Below are positions 33,912-42,858 of a DNA stretch of 64,000 nucleotides, piece by piece (the first letter of the stretch is position 1; the number at the start of each line of letters is the position of its first letter). Source of the DNA: a methanogenic archaeon mixed culture ISO4-G1 (GTDB taxonomy: Archaea; Thermoplasmatota; Thermoplasmata; Methanomassiliicoccales; Methanomethylophilaceae); assembly GCA_001563305.1 (NCBI GenBank), contig CP013703.1:496001-560000 (forward strand), read 5' to 3'. The position numbers were made by a program, and so were the translations under genes. Under the pieces are notes generated by a model. It was not told the origin of the DNA and ran no database searches. It worked only from the letters and a program-made list of their open reading frames with translations.

Positions 33912-33925
33912 CCCCCGAAAGGGGG
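33912..33925 (+). terminator. Hairpin terminator after the CBS-HPF gene
   Basis: CCCCC-GAAA-GGGGG, a stem with a stable GNRA loop, then CAAACCTTTTA. Confidence 0.7.
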
Positions 33926-33960
33926 CAAACCTTTTACCTTTTCTCAATAGTGCCAGTATC

Positions 33961-34500
33961 ATGAATCTGACCACCCCTCGTCTCATCCTCAGGCCATGGT
34001 CGCAGTCCGATGCGGAGGAACTATTCGACCTGGCGAGCGACGAGACCATAGGCAGGATGGCCGGATGGAAGCCCCACGGGTCCGTGGAGGAGAGCTCGGA
34101 GATCATCTCCACCGTATTCTCCAGACCGCTGGTGTTCGCCGTGGTCATGAGGATGACCAACAGGCCCATAGGCTGCATCGAGCTCAACAAGGACCCGCAG
34201 ATCCTCAGGAAGGGCCCGAAGGATGCCGAGATAGGATACTGGATAGGAAGGATGTACTGGAACCAGGGATACGCCACCGAGGCCATGCAGGAGATCATCC
34301 GCCTGGCCTTCGAGGAGGAGGACGTCTCGAAGATATGGTGCCAATGCTTCGACGAGAACATCCAGTCCTCACGCGTCCAGGAGAAGTGCGGGTTCAGATT
34401 CGACCACCACGGCGTCTTCCAGAACCCCTACGTGGGAGAGGTGGTGGTGTCGGTGTCGTCCCTGTCGAGGAAGGATTGGCTCAGGACCCGCAAGACCTGA
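33961..34500 (+). CDS. GNAT-family N-acetyltransferase, RimJ/RimL type
   Basis: The protein has 179 aa. LTTPRLILRPWSQSDAEELF is the standard RimJ/RimL beginning; YWIGRMYWNQGYATEAMQEI is the acetyl-CoA binding motif A. The protein substrate is unknown; in bacteria this subgroup acetylates ribosomal proteins or other N-termini. A single gene between two terminators or promoters. Confidence 0.88.
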   Translation: MNLTTPRLILRPWSQSDAEELFDLASDETIGRMAGWKPHGSVEESSEIISTVFSRPLVFAVVMRMTNRPIGCIELNKDPQILRKGPKDAEIGYWIGRMYWNQGYATEAMQEIIRLAFEEEDVSKIWCQCFDENIQSSRVQEKCGFRFDHHGVFQNPYVGEVVVSVSSLSRKDWLRTRKT

Positions 34501-34558
34501 GTCGGTCGCACGCGCGCATAGATTATATAAGAACAGGGACTACGCCGAACCGTTAGCC

Positions 34559-37168
34559 ATGGCATACGATTCAGCTTCAATCGAGAAACACTGGGAGGAG
34601 ATGTGGAAGAACGAGGCGCTCTACCGCTTCGACCCCAAATCCGACAAACCGGTGTTCAGCATCGACTGTCCACCCAGATACACATCCGGACCGCTCCACC
34701 TCGGACACGCCACCGGATACTCAATGATCGACTTCGCCGCCCGTTACAAGAGGATGAACGGATTCAACGTGTTCTTCCCCCTCTGTTTCGACGTGAACGG
34801 TACGCCGATCGAGGTCAAGGTCGAGAAGAAGCACGGCATCAACAAGCTCAACACCCCCCGCCAGGAGTACAGGAGACTCTGCGAGGAGTTCGCCAACGGG
34901 TTCATCGAGCAGATGACCCACGACTACGAGATGCTCGGGGAGTCCATGGACCCCAGCATATACTACCAGACCGACGCCCCCTACTACAGGAGGATCACCC
35001 AGCTCTCCTTCGTCAACCTGTTCAAGAGGGGACTGGTCTACAAGGCTAACTTCCCTGTCAACTGGTGTCCCAGCTGTATGACAGCCCTGGCGGACGCCGA
35101 GGTCGAGTACAGGGACAACGTGAACAAGCTGAATTACATCAAGTTCCACTTCGCTGACAACAAGGATGAGTACATGCTCATCGCCACCACCAGGCCTGAG
35201 CTGCTCTGCACATGCAAGGCCGTTGCTGTGCATCCTGACGACAAGGAGAAGGCCAAGCTCGTCGGAAAGGAGCTCGTGACACCTCTCTTCGGAAGGAAGG
35301 TCAAGATCATCTCCGACCCCAAGGTCAAGATGGACTACGGAACCGGCAACGTTATGATCTGTACCATCGGTGACAAGGACGATCTGGAGTGGACCATGAA
35401 GTACCACTTCGAGATGGAGAAGGGAATCGACGAGCAGGGAAAGATGACAGCTCTTGCCGGGAAGTACGAGGGAATGCCCGTGCTGGAAGCGAGGGAGGCC
35501 GCCATCCAGGACCTCAAGGACCAGGGATTCATGGTCAAGCAGGAGGACAACCCGCAGCAGGTCTCGATCTGCTGGAGGTGCCACACGCCCATCGAGTTCC
35601 TGCAGGTCCCCCAGTGGTTCCTCAAGACCACCGATTTCAAGGAGCAGGTCCTCAAGAGGGCCGACGAGATCAATTGGTTCCCCGAGTTCATGAAGGTCAG
35701 GCTGCAGGACTGGACCAACTCCCTCAGCTGGGATTGGGTCCTCAGCAGGCAGCGTATCTTCGCCACGCCGATCCCGGTGTGGGAGTGCTCCAAGTGCGGC
35801 CACGCCGTCTGTGCGACGGAGGAGATGTGCTACTGCGACCCCACCCTCGACAAGCCCCCGGTGGACAAGTGCCCGAAGTGCGGAGGGGACCTCGTAGGAT
35901 GCACCGACGTGTTCGACACGTGGATGGACTCATCCGGATCGTCACTGTACAACACGTTCTGGGGAAGGGACGAGGAGCTCCACAAGAAGCTGTTCCCCAT
36001 GTCGCTCAGGCCGCAGTCCCACGACATCATCAGGACCTGGGCATTCTATTCCATACTGAGGGCCGACCAGATCGAGAACTCGATCCCCTGGGAGAACATC
36101 ATGATCCACGGATTCATCATGGCCCCCGACGGAACGCCCATGCACTCGTCGATCGGTAACGTCATCGACCCGATCCCGATCCTGAAGAAGTACGGCGCGG
36201 ACGCTCTCAGATACTACGTCACCACATGCTCCCTCGGAATGGACACGGCGTTCAGGGAGAAGGACGTCGTCCGCGGAAGCAAGATCTGCAACAAGGTCTA
36301 CAACATCGGGCAGTTCGCATCCAAGTTCATCCACGACGTGCCGAAGGAGTGCAGCTCCCTCAGGCTCTCCGACAGGTGGATCCTCAGCAGGTACTCCAAG
36401 ACCGTCAAGGAAGTGACCGACTCGATGGAGGTCTACGAGTTCGACAAGGCCATGAGGGTCCTGGAGGACTTCATCTGGCACGAGCTCGCCGACAACTACA
36501 TAGAGATGGTGAAGGGAAGGGACGACGACGCCGTCAGGTACACGATCTACAACGTCCTGCTGGGAAGCATGAAGCTCCTGGCACCCATGATGCCCCACAT
36601 CACCGAGGAGGTTTACCAGAGCCACCTGAAGCAGATCGACGGAGGCAAGTCGATCCACCTCACATGCTGGCCCAAGCCCATCCTGATCGACGAGCAGGCC
36701 GAGAAGGACGGGGAGAAGCTGGCGGAGGTTATCGCACAGGTGCGCGCATGGAAGGGAGAGAAGAAGATCCCGCTCAACCAGGAACTGTCCATGATCGAGT
36801 TCGTCGGAAAGGACCTGAAGTTCCTGGAGTCATCCATACAGGACCTGAAGGACACCACCAAGGCCAAGGATGTCAAGGTGGAGGCGGAAGCGAAGCTGAC
36901 CGAGGAGATCACGGCCGTGAAACCGGTCCACGCCAAGCTCGGACCCGCCTACAAGGGACAGGCCAAGGCGATCGTCGCAGCGGTCGCCGCGATGGACGTC
37001 AAGGATGCCGCCTCGAGACTCGCATCCGGTGCCATCGAGGTCGAGGCCGACGGAGAGACCATCACCGTCCCCGCCGAGTTCTTCCAGACCGAGAAGGCGC
37101 TGATGCTCGAGGGAAAATCCGTCGAGACCATCCAGATCGGCGACGTGCTCGTGCTGATCGAGCAGTGA
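34559..37168 (+). CDS. valS: Valyl-tRNA synthetase
   Basis: The protein has 869 aa. The HIGH motif is HLGH (residues 47-50). A CP1 editing domain follows (ATTRPELLCTCKAVAVHPDD). WVLSRQRIFATPIPVWEC and FDTWMDSSG identify a ValRS of archaeal type, with zinc-binding Cys groups (CSKCGHAVC, CPKCGG). The KMSKS loop is unusual: residues 527-534 read PMHSSIGN, so the last lysine is absent. The C-terminal anticodon domain and coiled tail are complete. A TATA box ATTATATAAG is ~33 nt before the start. Confidence 0.93.
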   Translation: MAYDSASIEKHWEEMWKNEALYRFDPKSDKPVFSIDCPPRYTSGPLHLGHATGYSMIDFAARYKRMNGFNVFFPLCFDVNGTPIEVKVEKKHGINKLNTPRQEYRRLCEEFANGFIEQMTHDYEMLGESMDPSIYYQTDAPYYRRITQLSFVNLFKRGLVYKANFPVNWCPSCMTALADAEVEYRDNVNKLNYIKFHFADNKDEYMLIATTRPELLCTCKAVAVHPDDKEKAKLVGKELVTPLFGRKVKIISDPKVKMDYGTGNVMICTIGDKDDLEWTMKYHFEMEKGIDEQGKMTALAGKYEGMPVLEAREAAIQDLKDQGFMVKQEDNPQQVSICWRCHTPIEFLQVPQWFLKTTDFKEQVLKRADEINWFPEFMKVRLQDWTNSLSWDWVLSRQRIFATPIPVWECSKCGHAVCATEEMCYCDPTLDKPPVDKCPKCGGDLVGCTDVFDTWMDSSGSSLYNTFWGRDEELHKKLFPMSLRPQSHDIIRTWAFYSILRADQIENSIPWENIMIHGFIMAPDGTPMHSSIGNVIDPIPILKKYGADALRYYVTTCSLGMDTAFREKDVVRGSKICNKVYNIGQFASKFIHDVPKECSSLRLSDRWILSRYSKTVKEVTDSMEVYEFDKAMRVLEDFIWHELADNYIEMVKGRDDDAVRYTIYNVLLGSMKLLAPMMPHITEEVYQSHLKQIDGGKSIHLTCWPKPILIDEQAEKDGEKLAEVIAQVRAWKGEKKIPLNQELSMIEFVGKDLKFLESSIQDLKDTTKAKDVKVEAEAKLTEEITAVKPVHAKLGPAYKGQAKAIVAAVAAMDVKDAASRLASGAIEVEADGETITVPAEFFQTEKALMLEGKSVETIQIGDVLVLIEQ

Positions 37169-37178
37169 AACATTTCAG

Positions 37179-37194
37179 CCGGGGGAGACCCCGG
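37179..37194 (+). terminator. Hairpin terminator after valS
   Basis: CCGGGG/CCCCGG stem with GAGA loop; it lies only 8 nt before the next ATG, so it may also form in that gene's leader. Confidence 0.55.
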
Positions 37195-37202
37195 TCATCA
37201 TC

Positions 37203-38147
37203 ATGATTATCAACACCGGCGGAAGGACGGACACCGTCCAGTACTTCACGCCATGGCTCCTGAAGAGGTTCGACGAAGGATATGTCCTGTCCAGGAACCC
37301 GATGTTCCCGAACAATGTCAACCGCTACGAGCTGACCCCGGACAAGGTCGACTGTGTTGTGTTCTGCTCGAAGAACTACGAGCCCATCCTGAAGGACCTT
37401 CACAGGATCACGGACAGGTTCAACACCCACTTCTTCTACACCATCACCGCATACGGCAAGGACATCGAGCCCGGTGTGCCCTCCATAGAGGAGAGCATAA
37501 GCACGCTGAAGTCACTGTGCCAGATAGTAGGAAGGGAGAGACTGGTATGGAGGTACGACCCCGTCCTCCTGACCGATAGGTACACCGTCGAGGTCCACGA
37601 GAGGACCTTCTCAAAGATGGCCAAGGAGATCGCCCCGTACGTCAACGGCTGCGTGTTCAGCTTCGTGGAGATGTACGACAAGCTCCAGTTCAACATGCCC
37701 GAGCTGATCCTCCCCACGGATGACGACAAAAGGAGGATAGCGGAGTTCCTCGGCAGGATAGCGGCGGAGAACCATCTCCCCATACAGACCTGCGGTACGG
37801 ATGATGATTACACAAAATTCGGCATCGGGCATTCTGGATGCATGACGCTGGAAGCACTCGGGAAGGCCAACGGTGTCGAGTTCCGCGACCTCAAGCACAG
37901 GGGGATGAGGAAGGGCTGCCATTGCATCGAGAGCAGGGACATCGGATGGTACGACACCTGTCTCAACGGATGCAGATACTGCTATGCCAACTCCAACCCC
38001 AAGAAGGCCTTCGACAACTATTCTATGCACGATGTGGATTCACCGTTGCTGCTGGGCAACCTGAAGGAAGGGGACACCGTCCTGAACGCCAATCAGACCT
38101 CCTTCCTGAAGAAGAGGCCCAACGTGCTCAGGATAGATGATTTCTGA
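37203..38147 (+). CDS. DUF1848 family protein with C-terminal Fe-S-type Cys motif
   Basis: The protein has 314 aa. The N-terminal TDTVQYFTPWLLKRFDEGYV and VFCSKNYEPILKDL patterns are those of DUF1848, a TIM-barrel-like family. Near the C-terminus is DTCLNGCRYCYAN (C-x3-C-x2-C), the spacing of a radical-SAM cluster, with a further CHC upstream. The reaction is unknown. No ribosome-binding site precedes the start. Confidence 0.75.
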   Translation: MIINTGGRTDTVQYFTPWLLKRFDEGYVLSRNPMFPNNVNRYELTPDKVDCVVFCSKNYEPILKDLHRITDRFNTHFFYTITAYGKDIEPGVPSIEESISTLKSLCQIVGRERLVWRYDPVLLTDRYTVEVHERTFSKMAKEIAPYVNGCVFSFVEMYDKLQFNMPELILPTDDDKRRIAEFLGRIAAENHLPIQTCGTDDDYTKFGIGHSGCMTLEALGKANGVEFRDLKHRGMRKGCHCIESRDIGWYDTCLNGCRYCYANSNPKKAFDNYSMHDVDSPLLLGNLKEGDTVLNANQTSFLKKRPNVLRIDDF

Positions 38148-38150
38148 CGT

Positions 38151-39293
38151 TCACATACCGCTCTCGGACTCCAATTCCGATTTGACGGTTTCGAACACGA
38201 TCTTTACCATCCTGCCGAGACTGCTTTCTTGATTAATGCGGTAGTAAACATTCCTTGAGACCTTGGTTGATGAAACGACCTCTAATCTCTTCAGTTCGGC
38301 CAGACTATGTGACACGGCAGAAACGCTCATTCCGGTGATGTCAGCTAACGAACCGACGTTCATCGGGCCGTGGTTGAGTGCGAATAGTATGGTCAATCTG
38401 TTAGGGTCGGAGAATACGGTGGTGATCCCGGAGACGTTCGCTTTTTCCTTATCTATGTACTGGCTCATCATAGCGACCTCCTCTTTGCTAAGAGGTGTTT
38501 CGCAATTCTTCTTGATTCCAGAGGATAAGGATTTGTGAGCGATTATGGCGAAGTTGTAAGGCAGTATCATGGGTCCGTTCTCGCCTATGACTGTGAACGA
38601 TAGGTTGTCAAGGACCTTTACATTAATATCGCGGATGCCCAGCCCCATCAATTGTCCCAGATCCCATTCTGGGCGGACATTCTTGCTCATCGGAAGGCTC
38701 TCGGCTATGACATCAATACGACTCAGATCCACATTGTTGACATTGGTTTTGGCATGAAGATTGTTGTATTTTCCGTCCTTCATCCAAAAGTATTCCTTAC
38801 GCTTCAGATAGTCCTCATTGAATTGATGGAGGTGGTGGTTGCTGTCAAAGATCAGTAGGGATCCTCCTGGTTTCAGAAGTCTGATCCATTCCTTGTAAGC
38901 AGCGACAGGATCGCATAGCAGCCACAGACAGTCTTTGGAAACGATGATATCATATGACGATCCCTCCAGACCTGTATTCTAAACATCCCTTTGTAGGAAT
39001 TCTATTTCCAGTCCCTTCTCTTTTGAGATGTCGCGGGCATACTGGACCATCGATCCCACAAGGTCGACTCCAGTGACTTTGAAACCCCTTTGAGCGAAAA
39101 GGATCGCCATATAGCCGCATCCGGTGCCCATATCAACCACGCGCAGACCCGGTTTTAATCCTAATTCATCTATGATGAGCTCTATCTTCTGGTTGACTGC
39201 ATCTAGGCTCTTTTTTGTAGCCACATAAAATCCTAGAGACCTGTCGTCCCAGTAGTCTGTTATATCATTCGCCAGAGAATCAGTATTGTTCAT
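38151..39293 (-). CDS. SAM methyltransferase-ArsR fusion with in-frame TAG (putative pyrrolysine)
   Basis: The reading frame from the ATG at 39293 runs 380 codons if TAG at 38979-38981 (codon 105) is decoded; otherwise it ends after 104 residues. Residues ~50-68 (RVVDMGTGCGYMAILFA) are SAM motif I. Right after the TAG comes NTGLEGSSYDIIVSKDCLWL, the next methyltransferase motif, then LLKPGGSLLIFDSN. An ArsR/SmtB winged helix fills residues ~288-353 (FSDPNRLTILFALNHGP, GMSVSAVSHSLAELKR). No other stop interrupts the frame. It starts 10 nt after the ABC ATPase stop, as the last gene of the uptake operon. A nonsense-mutated gene or two separate genes are the alternatives. Confidence 0.72.
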
Positions 39294-39303
39294 AGTCACA
39301 CTT

Positions 39304-40080
39304 TCATTCAGTAATTGAGTCGTTCAAAATTACATGGGGGCGGCCGTTACGTTCAATGATGTCGACATCTACGCCATAGACGGTCCTCAGATTCTCTTTT
39401 GTCAGGATCTCATCGGTTGTCCCGTCCGCGTACAGTTTCCCATCATGCATCATGATTATCCTCTCAGCATAACGCGCTGTGATGTTGATATCATGACTGA
39501 TCATCACTACCATCGTTCCTCTTTCTTTGGGGAGTCTGGAGAGAATCTTGGTGACCTCTATCTGATGTTTGATATCCAGGTTCGAGGTCGGTTCATCGAG
39601 AAGGACCATAGGGGGATTGCGGACCAGCCCTCTCGCGAGTGCGACCTTCTGATGTTGTCCCGCGGAAAGCTCATTGAAATCTCTAAGTGCCAGATCCTCA
39701 ATTCCTAACAGATTCAAAGTACTGTAGACCGCATCGAGATCCTCATCGCTGGTGCCGAATTTGAAGTCATTCTGAAGTCCGACCATGACTGTATCGACCA
39801 CAGACAGCGGGAAGTTGTTCTCAGAAGCGTTCGGGACATATCCCAGATAGGAAGATACCTCTTTGAGACGCATACTCTGTATGTCCGTCCCGTTTATTCT
39901 GACGGTCCCCGATGTCGGCTTGAGTATACGATTCATGCAATGGATAAGGGTTGATTTACCAACACCGTTAGGCCCCATGATGCAGACGAATTCAGGTTTA
40001 TCCAAGTTGAAGCTTATGTCCTTGAGGACCAGGTTGTCGCTATTATATCCGAACGATAAATGCTCCACTTCCATCTTCAT
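39304..40080 (-). CDS. ABC transporter ATP-binding protein, BtuD/FepC type
   Basis: The protein has 258 aa. Walker A GPNGVGKST (residues ~36-44), signature LSAGQHQKVALARGL and Walker B MVLLDEPTS are all present, followed by the switch His in ISHDINI. It powers uptake through the FecCD-type permease encoded just upstream; the start overlaps a GGTGAT Shine-Dalgarno sequence at the permease stop. The substrate is a corrinoid, haem or iron-siderophore; it cannot be resolved from sequence. Confidence 0.9.
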   Translation of the reverse strand: MKMEVEHLSFGYNSDNLVLKDISFNLDKPEFVCIMGPNGVGKSTLIHCMNRILKPTSGTVRINGTDIQSMRLKEVSSYLGYVPNASENNFPLSVVDTVMVGLQNDFKFGTSDEDLDAVYSTLNLLGIEDLALRDFNELSAGQHQKVALARGLVRNPPMVLLDEPTSNLDIKHQIEVTKILSRLPKERGTMVVMISHDINITARYAERIIMMHDGKLYADGTTDEILTKENLRTVYGVDVDIIERNGRPHVILNDSITE

Positions 40081-40084
40081 AGGA

Positions 40085-41149
40085 TCACCACATGGATTTT
40101 CTCTGCTTGATGAGCAGATACAGGAAGAGCGGCCCGCCTATGAACGCGGTTATCACACCTACCGGAAGGAATGTGGGGGCAACAATCACTCTTGAGATCA
40201 GATCAGATACCATCAGCAGCACAGCTCCGAATACCGCCGAAGCTGGGATCAAATAACGGTTATCCGAACCCAGGAATATACGGCAGATATGCGGGGCCAC
40301 AAGACCGATGAAACCGATTATGCCTGTGAAGCAGACAACTGATGCGGCCATGAGGGCAATTACGAGAAGCAGTATTATCCTGAGACGATGGGCATTGATT
40401 CCCAGTGCAGTAGCGTTCTTGTCCCCTGTGATCAGGACGTTGAGTTTCTTTGACAGTGACCAGAGGATCATTGTCCCTACCACTGAGAACACCAGGATGA
40501 TCACAAAGGAGTTCCAGTTGGTGTTCGATAGATCTCCAATGGACCACTGGTATACGGCGGCAAGTGTATTGTCCGATGCGCCCACCTTTATGAGTGTCGT
40601 GCATGCGTTGAACAGATACATCACCGCGATTCCGGACAGGATCATCGTAGCCGCCGAGGTGTTCCTCATAGAGGATACGGCGATGATGACGGCCGCGGGG
40701 ATCAGCGAGAATAAGAATGCGGTCACGATGAGTCCGGCAGTTCCGGTTATGCCGCCTACCGTGAATCCCAATGCTATGGCAAGGGTGGCACCGAAAGAGG
40801 CACCAGATGAGATTCCTGTCGTGTAAGGGTCTGCCAGTGGATTCTTCATCATACTTTGCATGGCAGCGCCTGCGACACCGAGCGATATTCCAGCGACCAG
40901 ACCCGTGCATATCCTCGGCAGCCTGACTGTGAACATGGCCCAATCCACATCCGGATCGCATTTGCTTGGGTCCATGAAATGGTAGAATATGTCACGATAG
41001 GCATCCCAGGCAGAGAAGCCTGATGAACCTATGGTAGCAGCATATCCGAATACCAGAACAAGGCCGAATATGCATATCACTATGAACATTATTTTCTTCA
41101 GGATATAGCGGCGATATTCTTCGCGCCTGTCATAGGTTGTTTCTGGCAT
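40085..41149 (-). CDS. FecCD/BtuC-type ABC transporter permease
   Basis: The protein has 354 aa starting MPETTYDRREEYRRY; an upstream Met at 41188 would translate the intercistronic hairpin. About ten transmembrane helices and the family's conserved SLGVAGAAMQSMMKNPLADP motif (residues ~93-112) are visible. It forms the membrane channel of the uptake system with the ATPase downstream and the binding protein upstream. Confidence 0.9.
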   Translation of the reverse strand: MPETTYDRREEYRRYILKKIMFIVICIFGLVLVFGYAATIGSSGFSAWDAYRDIFYHFMDPSKCDPDVDWAMFTVRLPRICTGLVAGISLGVAGAAMQSMMKNPLADPYTTGISSGASFGATLAIALGFTVGGITGTAGLIVTAFLFSLIPAAVIIAVSSMRNTSAATMILSGIAVMYLFNACTTLIKVGASDNTLAAVYQWSIGDLSNTNWNSFVIILVFSVVGTMILWSLSKKLNVLITGDKNATALGINAHRLRIILLLVIALMAASVVCFTGIIGFIGLVAPHICRIFLGSDNRYLIPASAVFGAVLLMVSDLISRVIVAPTFLPVGVITAFIGGPLFLYLLIKQRKSMW

Positions 41150-41169
41150 CTGGACACACTCTTGTAGAA

Positions 41170-41186
41170 GGGGGCGCAATGCCCCC
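41170..41186 (-). other. Intercistronic hairpin between binding protein and permease
   Basis: GGGGGC/GCCCCC stem (6 bp) with loop GCAAT lies in the 45-nt gap. Such hairpins protect or attenuate the operon mRNA, allowing more binding protein than permease. Confidence 0.6.
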
Positions 41187-41194
41187 AAATTGTT

Positions 41195-42571
41195 TCAGGC
41201 GAAATAGTCCTGCACGTCCTTCAGCATGAAGAAGTTGATGCCGTCGAACTCAGAGGCATTGCGTCCGTTGTGGTACTTGTCGAGATAATCCTGGAACAGC
41301 TTCTTCACATCGAAATCGAAGAGATCAGGATAGATGCAGTTCGCCACATATGCTACGGTCAGGAAACTGGCGGCGCCCATGAAGGTTCCTTGGTTGAATC
41401 CCATGACCTTGCCGTTCTTGTACGCATTGGTGTTGTCGATGAACTTGGCATACTTGCCGTCTGTCTTGTAGAATTCCGTGTAGAGCTTGTTCTTGGTCTC
41501 ATCGAATGTAGTGTAGGTCTCAAGGAATCCGTAGTACTCGCTGAAGCAGATCCAGTCGGGGTTCATGGTCTTGACTCCTTCTGCATCGATGCTGGTACCT
41601 CCGATATATCCCTCGTCGAGGACGGATCTTGCACCGGCCAACTTGATCGCTTCGTGGACACCGCTGGTGCCGTTGGCGATCTTCGTTCCGTTGTAGGAAG
41701 CATATACAAAGGGTCTCTGGGAATCGGGTATGTTCTTGATCTTATCGTCAATCGTCTTGAAGACCTGATCGACCATATTCATGTAGTCGTATGCCTGTTT
41801 CTCGCATCCGAGCAGCCATCCAAGGGTAAGGATACCATTCGTACAGGCATCGGTGTGCTGGAGAGGAAGGCGGACAACATCGATCCCAAGGGGGGCCAGC
41901 GTCTCCTCCATTGCAGCGTCGTACCACTGCCTCTGTCCAGTGATGAAACAGTCGGGCTTGACATTGCCAGGCTTAGTGAAAACCTCGTAATCCGGATGGA
42001 ATCTGTCTCCTGCGCTTTTTGCATTGTTAGCAATGGTAGGATACCACTGAGCATACGCACCGCCATCTGCGACCTGATTGCATGCATACAGCACTTTGTC
42101 CTCAATGCCGAGGATGGAAGAGGCCTCATAGAATGCCTTGTACGTGACGCAGAGGTTGTTTCCAATCGGGTATGTACAGGCAGCAACGACGCCGTCACAG
42201 TCATAGTACTTGACCTGGATTCCGTTTCTGCGGTCCACCATGTCCTTTACCAGATTCACATCTGCAAGATCGATTTTTCCGTCGCAGTTAGCGTCGGCGA
42301 AGGATCTCTTAACGAGGCCTCCACCATATGTTACATAACAATCAAAGTATTCTGCCGTAGCTTCGCCGGATATTATTGCCTCGATCGCTTCCACGTCTCT
42401 GTTGTCGATATAGTCGTCATGATTCGCGTTACCGAAAATGGTGAGACGACCATCAACATTGGTGCTAGGGCCGTAGTTGGATCCTTTATCGCTCATCATG
42501 ACAAAAGCAACACACGCTACAGCTACAATGACTGCAACTGCGATGATTGCGTAAATTGTCTTTTGATTCAT
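41195..42571 (-). CDS. Membrane-anchored substrate-binding protein with dockerin-like repeats
   Basis: The protein has 458 aa. The N-terminal helix (residues 5-26) anchors it outside the cell. Residues ~47-68 and ~91-113 are two dockerin/EF-hand-like repeats (GNANHDDYIDNRDVEAIEAI; ADANCDGKIDLADVNLVKDM) with the Asp/Asn-rich calcium loops. The rest is a BtuF/FepB-type class III binding fold (PDCFITGQRQWYD, GTSGVHEAIKLAGARSVLD, MNPDWICFSEY). It delivers corrinoid, haem or siderophore to the permease. Heads the operon; operator-like dyads lie upstream. Confidence 0.85.
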   Translation of the reverse strand: MNQKTIYAIIAVAVIVAVACVAFVMMSDKGSNYGPSTNVDGRLTIFGNANHDDYIDNRDVEAIEAIISGEATAEYFDCYVTYGGGLVKRSFADANCDGKIDLADVNLVKDMVDRRNGIQVKYYDCDGVVAACTYPIGNNLCVTYKAFYEASSILGIEDKVLYACNQVADGGAYAQWYPTIANNAKSAGDRFHPDYEVFTKPGNVKPDCFITGQRQWYDAAMEETLAPLGIDVVRLPLQHTDACTNGILTLGWLLGCEKQAYDYMNMVDQVFKTIDDKIKNIPDSQRPFVYASYNGTKIANGTSGVHEAIKLAGARSVLDEGYIGGTSIDAEGVKTMNPDWICFSEYYGFLETYTTFDETKNKLYTEFYKTDGKYAKFIDNTNAYKNGKVMGFNQGTFMGAASFLTVAYVANCIYPDLFDFDVKKLFQDYLDKYHNGRNASEFDGINFFMLKDVQDYFA

Positions 42572-42647
42572 CCTTTATCACTTGGATTATACATCCAATG
42601 AACAAAGATTATCATTCCATATTTAAAAGTTGATGGTATGGATACAA

Positions 42648-42683
42648 TTAATTGAGCGAATATTCAATTAATTATTCAATTAA
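42648..42683 (-). promoter_or_regulatory. Operator-like dyad plus third half-site upstream of the uptake operon
   Basis: TTAATTGA-N8-TCAATTAA (42648-42655/42664-42671) is a perfect 8-bp dyad; a third TCAATTAA begins at 42676, 12 nt later. It lies ~75-110 nt upstream of the binding-protein start, behind a TTTAAA box (42632-42637). It is a plausible target of the operon's ArsR-type regulator. The rest of 42572-42858 shows an 11-G run at 42810-42820 and no gene. Confidence 0.55.
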
Positions 42684-42858
42684 CCTCGATAATGAATTGC
42701 TGGCTGCAAGACAATACGGCAATCGCCGTAATGGAAATTATTGCCACCGATTTCCTAATTTCCTATCCAACTTCGGTCTTCTTTAAATATAGGTTCCGCT
42801 GAGAAATGAGGGGGGGGGGGCAGTCCATGACCGATGGAATGGAAGTTGAATTAATGGA

